From CAZTPJ01 sp964614515 (lineage in GTDB: Bacteria > Planctomycetota > Phycisphaerae > Phycisphaerales > UBA1924): DNA of 64,000 nucleotides. Numbering within the stretch: the first letter of the stretch is position 1; the number at the start of each line of letters is the position of its first letter. The DNA lies in NCBI GenBank assembly GCA_964614515.1, contig CAZTPJ010000011.1, forward strand, positions 1 through 64,000, given 5' to 3'. Made by a program: the position numbers and the translations under genes. Of the stretch, positions 11,736 to 19,153 are shown one piece after another. A model generated the notes under the pieces. The model had not been told where the DNA came from. It saw nothing but the letters and a program-made list of their open reading frames with translations, and did not search any database.

Positions 11736-12497
11736 ATGCGTATCGGGCGAGTGTGGATGATTCTGGCGTGTGCGGGGCTGGCGACGAGTGCGGCCGCCGA
11801 TCCAACGACCGTTGGGAACCGAGGGGGGTTCATACCGACGTTTGCCATCGGAGAGGCCCCGTCGCCGTCCCAGGGGGGTGGGGGCGGAATGGACGGCACG
11901 GCCCGAGGCGCGGTGGTCGCGATGGACCATGCGACGCTCGGCCTGATGATGTTCGCGGATCAGAGCACCTTCGCCTTTGTCAACAGCGGCGGGGATGTCT
12001 CGATCAAACGCAACACCGACTTCATGCCCATCGGCACGCTTCCCAACGGCTCCGACACGGTGGTTGCGCGATGGAATGAGAACGCCACGCCATTCACGAA
12101 CAAGGTCCAGGTGATCTGGAAGACGCAGAACGGGAGCGAAATGCTCCCGGCGAACTCAATGGTGCAGGGTCGACCCGCGCCGTTCCTGGGCTGGCGACTC
12201 GGCGCGACGGATCCCGTGACTTTCCGCGAACGCTTCACACCCATCAACCTCATCAGCGTCGTGGTGCGCGTGAGCGATGACCTCGGACAATCGTTTGACG
12301 CTACGGACCTGACGCCGTTCTTCCTGCCCCGCAATCCGTGGAATGGAACAGACACGGGTCTGGTGCTTCCGCTTCGCGGCCAGGGAATCAACATGATCAT
12401 CACGGAATACGAGTATCAGGTCGTGCCCGCGCCATCGGCTGGAGCGGCCCTGCTCGTGGCCGCGGCCGGATTCTTCTGCAAGCGCAGACGCCGGTGA
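11736..12497 (+). CDS. Secreted PEP-CTERM-like protein
   Basis: A 253-residue exported protein of unknown function. The ATG at 11736 opens on a signal peptide (MRIGRVWMILACAGLATSAA, then ADP) and is preceded by GAGGGGGAAG; a frame starting at 11616 only adds leader sequence. The body is beta-rich, with SIKRNTDFMPIG, VQVIWKTQNG and VVVRVSDDLG. The C-terminus is VPAPSAGAALLVAAAGFFCK followed by four arginines, the planctomycete form of a PEP-CTERM sorting tail (short VPAP motif, membrane span, basic end). By family logic it is exported, held in the membrane by the tail and cut by an exosortase-like enzyme; none is in the window. A hairpin terminator follows at 12547. Confidence 0.82.
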   Translation: MRIGRVWMILACAGLATSAAADPTTVGNRGGFIPTFAIGEAPSPSQGGGGGMDGTARGAVVAMDHATLGLMMFADQSTFAFVNSGGDVSIKRNTDFMPIGTLPNGSDTVVARWNENATPFTNKVQVIWKTQNGSEMLPANSMVQGRPAPFLGWRLGATDPVTFRERFTPINLISVVVRVSDDLGQSFDATDLTPFFLPRNPWNGTDTGLVLPLRGQGINMIITEYEYQVVPAPSAGAALLVAAAGFFCKRRRR

Positions 12498-12546
12498 AGT
12501 TCGCGTCGTCACTCGACGACGCCTGAAAATGCCCACACTTACCCAG

Positions 12547-12583
12547 CGCGCTGCCCCGCTAACGTGGGGCGGCGCGTGCTTTT
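12547..12583 (+). terminator. Hairpin terminator between convergent genes
   Basis: An 11-bp stem, CGCGCTGCCCC (12547-12557) with GGGGCGGCGCG (12566-12576), has one T-G wobble and an 8-base loop, and is followed by TGCTTTT. It lies after the PEP-CTERM-like gene ending at 12497 and before the end of the minus-strand cassette at 12622, so it may stop transcription from both sides. Confidence 0.7.
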
Positions 12584-12621
12584 GCAGGCGATTCATGCCG
12601 TGTCGGATTCCCCAGCCACTG

Positions 12622-13524
12622 TTAGAGGATTGCGCCGACCGTCTCTTTGAGGAGCGACTGGATTGGGACGAACATCAAGCCGACGCCAAACGCGGTGAAC
12701 GCGATAATCGTGACGTGAGTCCAGAAGAATAACTCGCCGGTTTCGCGCAAGTATGGCCTCCCCTCGGTATCCAGCCACTCATAGAGCGACAAGAGATCCT
12801 GACTCTTGTAGTCGTTGAGGCCCTTGTAGAAATCGCCGCCTCCAGCCAGCTCGATTTTTTCTCGCATGGTGGACGGCCACCTCGCGGGGAGAAACAATTG
12901 GGCTGATGCACGATCGAACACATGAGGCACTTTGGGATCGACAAAGGTCCGCAGATGGTGTTCACGAGCCTCAACATACGCAGCCATCGCGCGAGCATCG
13001 GAGCGATCCGGGGGGGGCAAAGGAAGCCGCGAGGGCTCTCCGAACGACAGAATCCACCAATCTTCTTTGGGTTGAATGCTGTGGATGCATTGATACCTTA
13101 GGTCCATGTATCGAGTAAAAGTGAACAACGCGGCGCCGAACATCAGGACTGCGAGCATCACGGCCGCGAATCGGCCGATGGCCTGTCCGCGCTCGCTGAG
13201 TGTTTGTCGCACGCGCCCCTTGGACCTACCGACCGATAACAACCTAATCCACTCTTGAACGCCTCGCGATGTGATTCGCGCGAGCGTGTACAGGGCCAGC
13301 CCGAACAATGGGACAAATACATGAATCGCGACGCGCTGCTCCCGCGGCAACCATAACGCGTTTCCACTGAGTTCAAGCAGGACGCGTGTGACGAGAACTG
13401 CCCCCACGGCTACAGCCAACGCTTCGGCCCAGGGGACGCCTCGCTGTCGCCACCGTGACTTCGCCGGTCGTTTGCCGGCCTGCGCTGGCGCGGCACTCGT
13501 GACGACCGCATCAGACTCCGTCAT
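12622..13524 (-). CDS. Membrane protein of the peptidase-lipoprotein cassette
   Basis: A 300-residue protein of no recognised family. Hydrophobic segments: AEALAVAVGAVLVTRVLLEL (about 34-53), HVFVPLFGLALYTLARI (about 68-84), FAAVMLAVLMFGAALFTF (about 119-136) and a C-terminal FFWTHVTIIAFTAFGVGLMF. The soluble part between spans three and four (about 137-265) probably faces one side of the membrane. The ATG at 13524 follows the previous stop by one base and has GGGGAG seven bases upstream. It is the third gene of a cassette with a small lipoprotein and a cysteine-peptidase lipoprotein. Base composition is visibly lower in GC than the neighbouring genes, which hints at separate ancestry. A run of eight G (13010-13017) encodes Pro-Pro-Pro on the coding strand. 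Confidence 0.78.
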   Translation of the reverse strand: MTESDAVVTSAAPAQAGKRPAKSRWRQRGVPWAEALAVAVGAVLVTRVLLELSGNALWLPREQRVAIHVFVPLFGLALYTLARITSRGVQEWIRLLSVGRSKGRVRQTLSERGQAIGRFAAVMLAVLMFGAALFTFTRYMDLRYQCIHSIQPKEDWWILSFGEPSRLPLPPPDRSDARAMAAYVEAREHHLRTFVDPKVPHVFDRASAQLFLPARWPSTMREKIELAGGGDFYKGLNDYKSQDLLSLYEWLDTEGRPYLRETGELFFWTHVTIIAFTAFGVGLMFVPIQSLLKETVGAIL

Positions 13525-13525
13525 G

Positions 13526-13894
13526 TCAGGGCTCCCCAATCGTCACATGGACAGCCTTGTCCTCGCCGGGGGTGAATCGCCTCGATACCTCTCGCTTGCC
13601 ATTGCGCTCGACAATAACCACATACGAGTACCCCGGTACTCGCACCGTCACGGGCGTGGGCTGTTCTGTCACTCGATGCTTTCGACGAAACGCCTCATCG
13701 TCGAGCGCCGAAGCCTCCTCACCTGCCTCGATCCAATCACTCCATCTGACCAGATAAGCCACGGCTCCTGGCGGCTCAGACGTGAGCATGACTTCGTGTT
13801 TGCGGCCTCCGACGTTGCCGCTCTGACAGCCCGTCAACGCAGTGACCCAAACCAGTCCGCCTAGCGAAATTGCCGATGCAAAAGTTCGATTCAC
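13526..13894 (-). CDS. Small lipoprotein, PEGA-like
   Basis: A 122-residue exported lipoprotein. The signal peptide ends in LTGC, so cysteine 23 should be lipidated. The mature part begins with VMLTSEPPGAVAYL, which fits the start of PEGA-type surface domains (strand, PxGA, strand). It continues with TPVTVRVPGYSYVVIVERNG and ends in KAVHVTIGEP, all strand-like. GGAGG lies nine bases before ATG 13894. The stop is one base from the start of the membrane protein downstream, so the two are translated together. No enzymatic motif is visible; a binding or scaffold role next to the peptidase is an inference. Confidence 0.78.
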   Translation of the reverse strand: MNRTFASAISLGGLVWVTALTGCQSGNVGGRKHEVMLTSEPPGAVAYLVRWSDWIEAGEEASALDDEAFRRKHRVTEQPTPVTVRVPGYSYVVIVERNGKREVSRRFTPGEDKAVHVTIGEP

Positions 13895-13909
13895 GTCGCG
13901 CCTCCAAGA

Positions 13910-14734
13910 TCATTCGATGGTGAACAGTTCAAGTTGCCTCCTAATCGTCGCCTCGCTGGATCGCTTGGTTATCAGCAGTTTCACTCGAGCCTTGAATTCG
14001 TCAACGGGGATCTCGACTCGTTCTCCGGTCATCGGGTCAATGGCTCTGACGCTGACGATCCGATTGCGAGAAATGGGGAGGTCTTCGCCTGAACTTGACT
14101 TCACACCGTGCCGCACCAACGACTCGGCAAAGCCCGGTGGTTGATACATTACCCGGTCGACGACATACGCGTGCTCCATGCCCTCGGCGTCCGGGTAAGT
14201 CTCCTTCAACACGGCGACAAGCGGTGATCGTGAGACCTCCTCGATCAGCGCATCTCCGTCCACGGCATCTCGCTCCAACTGAGATCTGAGCATCGCGCCC
14301 AAGTCGAAGGAAACGCGAGTTCGCTGGCCATCCAAAGCCTGTCGACTGGCACGACGCAGCTGTTCCTTCGCATGCTCGGTCAGCGACGGCATGTCTGGAT
14401 TCAATGCGAGCATGATTTCGGTGTAGGCCGCGGCCCTGGCTCGTTCGATGTCGTTCGCGTCTGCCGTGTCTTCGCCGTGAATGCGTGCCGCAAGCTCTTC
14501 CTGCGTGATGGTGACCCCGTGATATGCATGGACCATTTGCGCACATGCGGCCCAACACCAGACAGGACGATCCTGTTTAACCGGTTCGATGCGCCGTTGA
14601 ACCTCCGCCACAAGAGGCGCAACCTCTGATTGACCAGCAGCGCGAATTTTTAGGCACTGGCACGCACCCATGGTGGCTATCGCTGCCGATACCCCGAATA
14701 GAGCCACGATCTTCCCTCTGCGCGTTGCATTCAT
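13910..14734 (-). CDS. Papain-like cysteine peptidase lipoprotein
   Basis: A 274-residue lipoprotein with a papain-like cysteine peptidase fold. The signal peptide ends at MGAC (lipid cysteine 25). The catalytic region reads RPVWCWAACAQMVHAYHG, matching the Papain_like_cys_pep/C39-like family: Q54 for the oxyanion hole and C60 as nucleophile. The histidine is probably H188 in EHAYVVDRV, after a strand PLVAVLKE as in the family. It should therefore cleave peptides outside the cytoplasmic membrane; the substrate is unknown. ATG 14734 is set by GAGGAGT seven bases upstream; a longer frame has no signal. It is the first gene of the cassette, behind a consensus promoter at 14800-14829. GC content is lower than in flanking genes. 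Confidence 0.82.
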   Translation of the reverse strand: MNATRRGKIVALFGVSAAIATMGACQCLKIRAAGQSEVAPLVAEVQRRIEPVKQDRPVWCWAACAQMVHAYHGVTITQEELAARIHGEDTADANDIERARAAAYTEIMLALNPDMPSLTEHAKEQLRRASRQALDGQRTRVSFDLGAMLRSQLERDAVDGDALIEEVSRSPLVAVLKETYPDAEGMEHAYVVDRVMYQPPGFAESLVRHGVKSSSGEDLPISRNRIVSVRAIDPMTGERVEIPVDEFKARVKLLITKRSSEATIRRQLELFTIE

Positions 14735-14799
14735 GAATGGACTCCTCACAAGCGACGTCTGCAAACGGCGACGATCCGGATTTTGCTCAGCAGGGGAAA

Positions 14800-14829
14800 A
14801 TAATAGCCAAACGGCGACTTGCTTGTCAA
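14800..14829 (-). promoter_or_regulatory. Sigma-70 promoter of the peptidase cassette
   Basis: On the minus strand, TTGACA (14829-14824, perfect) is separated by 18 bases from TATTAT (14805-14800, five of six). Transcription should begin near 14793, giving a leader of about 60 bases before ATG 14734. This is the closest match to consensus noticed in the window, in an AT-richer stretch. Confidence 0.65.
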
Positions 14830-14895
14830 GTTCCCAGTGACTCGAACCGACCAAACCTTTCGCCCGTGCCGCTGAGCAACGCCTGCTGACTACCG

Positions 14896-16077
14896 TTGCT
14901 CATCATCTACCTCGACAACAACTCGACGACTCAGCCTTGTCCCGCGGCCGTGGCGGCGGTGCGGGAGGCGATGGAGCGCCATTGGGCGAACCCGTCGAGC
15001 ACGCATCGCGCGGGGCAAGGCGTGCGGCACGCGGTGGAAAAGGCCCGGGCGGATGTGGCCGGGCTGATCGGCGTCCGCGCCCGGGAGGTCGTTTTCACCA
15101 GCGGCGGGACCGAGTCGATCAACCTGGCGATTCGCGGCGTCATCTTGCGAGGTCGAACGCCGTCCGCGGCAGAGGCTCCTCCGGCGGTCATCAGTTCGGG
15201 CGTGGAGCACGCGGCCGTGCGCGGCGTGCTGGAGGACTTGGCCAAGGTCGGCCTTGTGCGAGTCTTGCTCGCGCCGGTCGGGCGAGAGGGCGTCATTGAT
15301 CTCGCGAGGTTCGAGGAAATGCTCGTTGTATCACGGCCGGTGCTGGCCTCTGTGCAATGGGCGAACAACGAGACGGGGGCGATTCAGCCGATCGAGGCGA
15401 TCTGGCGGGCGTGCCAGTCGCGCGGCGTGCAGCTGCACTGCGATGGCGTTCAGTGGGTCGGCAAGATGCCTGTGGCAAGTCCGCCGTGTGATCTACTCTC
15501 CCTCTCCGCGCACAAGTTTCATGGGCCGAAGGGCATCGGGGCGTTGTGGGTCCGGCCGGGACTGATTCTGACGCCGACTCTGCACGGCACGCAGGAACTC
15601 GGGCGGCGCGGAGGCACGGAAAACGTCCCAGGGGTCCTTGGCGCTGGGGCGGCGGCGCGAGCGGCCATCGCGTGGCTGGCCGATGAGACCGCGCGAGCCT
15701 CGCTCGCGGCCCGACGCGACGCGTTCGAACAAGCCATCCTTGTGGGCTGTCCCGGTTCGCACAACAACGGCCCGACCACCGGCCGACTGTGGAACACCAC
15801 GAACATCGCGTTCCCGGGCATTGATGCGCAAGCATTGTTGATGATGCTGTCCGAGCGCGGCGTGTGCGCTTCGGCCGGAGCGGCGTGTTCGTCAGGATCG
15901 ATCGAACCTTCGCCGACGCTGCTGGCGATGGGGCTTGAAGAGCGCGTGGTGAACGGATCGGTTCGATTCAGCCTCTCGCGCGAGACGACGGCGGAAGAAC
16001 TCGACACGGCCGTGGGCATCATCAGCGACTGTGTGCGAAAACTCTCCCCCACCATTGCCGGGATGACGAACGCATGA
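14896..16077 (+). CDS. Cysteine desulfurase, NifS/IscS family
   Basis: A PLP enzyme of 393 residues that removes sulfur from cysteine for Fe-S clusters or tRNA thiolation. Seen: H104 (SSGVEHAAV), D183 and Q186 (HCDGVQ), PLP lysine K207 in SAHKFHGPKG, and catalytic cysteine C331 in AACSSGS, the short-loop form of NifS-like proteins. The start is TTG 14896, as the family begins IYLDNNSTT almost at residue 1; the ribosome-binding site is weak. The TGA overlaps the ATG of a small membrane protein as ATGA. No scaffold (IscU), IscR or thiouridylase gene lies next to it, so the sulfur acceptor cannot be told from context. Confidence 0.92.
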   Translation: MLIIYLDNNSTTQPCPAAVAAVREAMERHWANPSSTHRAGQGVRHAVEKARADVAGLIGVRAREVVFTSGGTESINLAIRGVILRGRTPSAAEAPPAVISSGVEHAAVRGVLEDLAKVGLVRVLLAPVGREGVIDLARFEEMLVVSRPVLASVQWANNETGAIQPIEAIWRACQSRGVQLHCDGVQWVGKMPVASPPCDLLSLSAHKFHGPKGIGALWVRPGLILTPTLHGTQELGRRGGTENVPGVLGAGAAARAAIAWLADETARASLAARRDAFEQAILVGCPGSHNNGPTTGRLWNTTNIAFPGIDAQALLMMLSERGVCASAGAACSSGSIEPSPTLLAMGLEERVVNGSVRFSLSRETTAEELDTAVGIISDCVRKLSPTIAGMTNA

Positions 16078-16781
16078 CGCCCACGGCCATGTCACCCACA
16101 ACGAAACCGCCCGGAGCGGATGTCGAACTCGGCGGCCCGCGCATGAGCAAACTGGCGGTGGCGGCGATCGTGATCTCGGCGGGTTTGTGCGTTCCGGGGT
16201 TGGGCGTGCCTGGGCCGGGCGTCATCGGGGCTGTGCTGGGCGTCGTGGCGCTGATGCGTATAGGCCGATCGCGTGGGATGCTCCGCGGGCGCGGCATCGC
16301 TGCAATCGCGATCCTGCTGGGCATTCTGCAAACCATGATCGCCATCGGCCTGTGGATCGGCGCGGCCAGCACGATCGAGCGCATCTCGCGAACCTATGGC
16401 CCGGCGATGACGGCCGTGGAATCCGGCGATACGGCCGCACTCAAGGACTTGCTGAGGGAGGACTATCCCATCGCCGCCCTCGAAACGGATGTGCAGGCGC
16501 TTCGCGATGGCTACGCACCGGCGCTCGGTGCATTTGAAGGCATGGCGAGGGGACTCGGGCACGTGTTCGAGGGGATGAACGCGATCGGGTGGCGCGAAGG
16601 CCGTGGCGACCCAGGCTTGATTCGCCTTCCCGGACGGTTCACCAATGGCTTTGCGGGGGTTCGATTCGAGTTGGACCCGGGCGGGTCGCTGATGGCTGGC
16701 GGCTCGCGGCGCATCGCGAACGTGGGAGTGGAACTGCCCGACGGCGTGATCGTGTGGCTTCGTCCGAAGTCCGGGCCGTAG
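16074..16781 (+). CDS. Membrane protein with DUF4190-like spans
   Basis: A 235-residue protein, translationally coupled to the cysteine desulfurase by an ATGA overlap. Two hydrophobic hairpins, LAVAAIVISAGLCVPGLGVP with GVIGAVLGVVALMRIG, and GIAAIAILLGILQTMIAIGL, lie between about residues 26 and 96, in the manner of DUF4190-type small membrane proteins. The remaining 140 residues are soluble and include LKDLLREDYPIAALE and a strand-rich end (GVELPDGVIVWLRPKSG). No known enzyme motif. The link to the desulfurase may be only operonic. Confidence 0.75.
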   Translation: MTPTAMSPTTKPPGADVELGGPRMSKLAVAAIVISAGLCVPGLGVPGPGVIGAVLGVVALMRIGRSRGMLRGRGIAAIAILLGILQTMIAIGLWIGAASTIERISRTYGPAMTAVESGDTAALKDLLREDYPIAALETDVQALRDGYAPALGAFEGMARGLGHVFEGMNAIGWREGRGDPGLIRLPGRFTNGFAGVRFELDPGGSLMAGGSRRIANVGVELPDGVIVWLRPKSGP

Positions 16782-16811
16782 GCGAATGGCATGCCCTGCG
16801 AAGTGGTTCAA

Positions 16812-16841
16812 TGGACAAGTCGTCGGGAACCGCGCTATATT
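16812..16841 (+). promoter_or_regulatory. Promoter placing the transcript start on the mlaF GTG
   Basis: TGGACA (16812-16817, five of six) is followed after 18 bases by TATATT (16836-16841, five of six). A start site seven bases further falls on base 16848, exactly the first base of the GTG of the downstream ABC ATPase. The mRNA would then be leaderless. Confidence 0.55.
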
Positions 16842-16847
16842 CCCGGC

Positions 16848-17826
16848 GTGGCGGACCCGGCGCAGCCTGTCATTTCGTGTTCAGAGGTCGTCAAGTCATT
16901 CGACGGCAAGACGGTGCTGTCGGGGATTGATCTTGACATCGCGCGCGGCGAGACGATGGTCATCATGGGCGGGTCCGGCTCGGGCAAGAGCACGTTGCTT
17001 CGACTGATCATCGGGTCGCTGCGTCCGGATTCTGGCGAGATTCGCATCTTCGGGCAGAACATCTCGGCGATGGATGAGGATTCGCTCAACGCGGTGCGCC
17101 GGCGCTTTGGGATTCTGTTCCAGTCTGGGGCGTTGTTCAACTCGATGACGCTGGCGGAGAACGTGGCGTTGCCGCTGCAGGAGCACACATCGCTGGATCA
17201 GGACATCATCGAGATCCAGGTCAAGATCAAACTGGAACTCGTGGGCCTGCGCGAGCACGCGAACAAGTATCCGTCTGAGATTTCCGGCGGCATGAAGAAG
17301 CGCGCCGGGCTGGCCAGGGCGCTGGCGCTCGATCCGCAGATTCTCTTTTACGATGAGCCGTCGGCGGGACTTGATCCGGTGACTAGCGCCGAGATCGATC
17401 GCCTCATCGTCGCGTTGTCAAAGAAGATGGGTGTGACGTCGGTGGTCGTGACACATGAAATGGACTCGGCGTTCACGATCGCGGATCGCATGGCGATGCT
17501 GGATCGGGGTCGAATGATCCGCGTGGACACGAGGGAGTGGTATGATGCGCTGCGCAACGTGCCGGCCGAGGTTGCGAAGTCGCTGCCCGAACAAGAGCGA
17601 CTCATCCGCCAGTTCCTGCGTGGTGAGGCGGAAGGACCGATCACGGAGCGTCGGACGGCGACGAACTACGCCGATGATCTGCTCGGCGAATCCGCCGCGC
17701 GCGCCGTGCCGAGCATCGAGGCGACGCGCAAGGTCAGTCGTAACGATGATTCGCTGCTCAATGACTTTCGTCGATGGAGGGTCGCGCGCCGCGCGGCGGG
17801 GGCCCCCGGGGGGGGGTGGGAACATG
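16848..17826 (+). CDS. mlaF: MlaF-type ABC transporter ATPase (3' end lost in assembly gap)
   Basis: ATPase of an MCE/Mla lipid transporter. Walker A GGSGSGKST at 41-49, Q-loop LFQSGALFNSMT, signature SGGMKKR (the form typical of MlaF, not LSGGQ), Walker B ILFYDEPSAGLDP, and switch histidine in VVTHEMD. GTG 16848 gives the usual N-terminus and sits right after a promoter; ATG 16791 in frame is the longer alternative, overlapping that promoter. The frame stays open into the N run at 17827, and the last 15 residues come from a G-rich stretch with a nine-G run, so the true C-terminus is unknown. The MCE protein begins just after the gap. The permease gene mlaE, normally adjacent, is not visible. 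Confidence 0.88.
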
Positions 17827-17836
17827 NNNNNNNNNN
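17827..17836. other. Assembly gap (ten N)
   Basis: Ten undetermined bases follow a G/C run (GGGGGCCCCC then nine G). A round number of N usually marks a scaffold join of unknown size. It separates the ATPase and MCE genes and could hide more than ten bases. Confidence 0.95.
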
Positions 17837-17850
17837 AGGGGATGATGGCC

Positions 17851-19134
17851 ATGGCGAGTTCTGTCACGCGGAATAACCTGATCGCGGGCGTCTTTCTGAT
17901 CGTGTCGATCGTGGCGGCCATCGCCGTCAGCGCCGTGATCTCCGGCGTGGGCGATACGCTGCGCCCCACGAAGCGATACACCGTGCGATTCTCGATTCAG
18001 GACGGGGCCCCGGGACTGGCGTCCGGCTCGCCCGTCGCCCTCGGGGGACAGACGGTCGGCCGCGTGACGGGCGTGCGCGTGAGGATGGAGGGCGATGGCG
18101 CTCCCGCCGTGGAACAAGGCCCATTCATCGAAGCCGGGATTCGCGTGCGTTCCGATCTTGAACTGCCTGATGACGCGGCGGTGTATCTTGTGCGTCCCTT
18201 GCTGGGGTCTGAGAGTTGGTTGAACATCGCGAACCTCGGCGAAGCGCAACCTTCGGACACCGGCGTGCTGCGCGGGCAGATCGCACCGCCTGAGTTTCTC
18301 GCTCAGGCGGGCTATGGCCCAGCGCAGGCCGAGCAGGTCCGTCGCGCCATCGCCCAGATGACCGCGGTTGTCGAACGCATGGACCGCATCACCGCCGACC
18401 TTGAGCCAAAGGTCGGCCCCGTGGTTGATTCGCTCGCCTCCGCGGCCAACGACATCCGCGAAGTGACCGAGATGGCCCGCGTGCGCGCCCCGCAACTGGT
18501 CGATCGCACCGATCAGATCCTCACGTCCGCGTCGGAAGCGACCGAGAAGTTCAACGCGCTGCTGGGTCAGGTTCAAGGCGGCGTGGAAGAGGCCCGATCC
18601 GTCATTGAACGCGTGCGCCTCGTTGTCGATGATTCGCGACCGGTCGTGGATCGAATCCTCGCCAATGTCGAATCCGCCACGGCCAAGGTCGATCAAGAGT
18701 CCATCACGAAACTCAACGAAGCCCTGGATGAGGGACGCTCCGCGGCGAGCGGGCTGGCCGAGTCGCTTGAAGAGTTGAACGCACTGCTGCGCGAGCACGG
18801 CCCGAGCCTCGGCAAGACCATGGCCAACGCGCGGCTCGCGTCGGATCAACTCAAACTCGCCACGGTCGAGATCCGCCAGAGTCCGTGGCGACTCTTGTAC
18901 CGTCCGACGACAAAGGAACTCGAAGCCGAACTCGTGTATGGCGCTGCGCAGAGTTACGCCGCGGCCGTGAGCGATCTGCGCGCCGCGACCGAGGCCGTGG
19001 AACGTCTCGGTCAGGCCGAGACAAGCGACCCCCAGGCGCTTGCGGACATTGGGGAAACGGTTCGCGGCGCGATGGCGCGATTCGAGTCCGCCGAGAGCGA
19101 GTTTCTCCGGCTGCTTGGGGCGATGGGGCGATAA
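17851..19134 (+). CDS. mlaD: MlaD/MCE-domain lipid transport protein
   Basis: About 427 residues. An N-terminal membrane anchor (NNLIAGVFLIVSIVAAIAVS) is followed by an MCE domain (about residues 35-140; KRYTVRFSIQDGAPGLASGS, ALGGQTVGRVTGV, then IRVRSDLELPDDA). The rest (about 160-427) is a long alpha-helical, coiled-coil-like region, as in MCE proteins that form tubes spanning the periplasm. It pairs with the ATPase before the gap to move lipids between membranes. Starts at 17842, 17845 and 17851 are all in frame; 17851 has AGGGG (17837-17841) nine bases upstream. Upstream sequence is masked by N. Confidence 0.9.
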   Translation: MASSVTRNNLIAGVFLIVSIVAAIAVSAVISGVGDTLRPTKRYTVRFSIQDGAPGLASGSPVALGGQTVGRVTGVRVRMEGDGAPAVEQGPFIEAGIRVRSDLELPDDAAVYLVRPLLGSESWLNIANLGEAQPSDTGVLRGQIAPPEFLAQAGYGPAQAEQVRRAIAQMTAVVERMDRITADLEPKVGPVVDSLASAANDIREVTEMARVRAPQLVDRTDQILTSASEATEKFNALLGQVQGGVEEARSVIERVRLVVDDSRPVVDRILANVESATAKVDQESITKLNEALDEGRSAASGLAESLEELNALLREHGPSLGKTMANARLASDQLKLATVEIRQSPWRLLYRPTTKELEAELVYGAAQSYAAAVSDLRAATEAVERLGQAETSDPQALADIGETVRGAMARFESAESEFLRLLGAMGR

Positions 19135-19153
19135 CAGGCGCTGCGAGGCGTTG

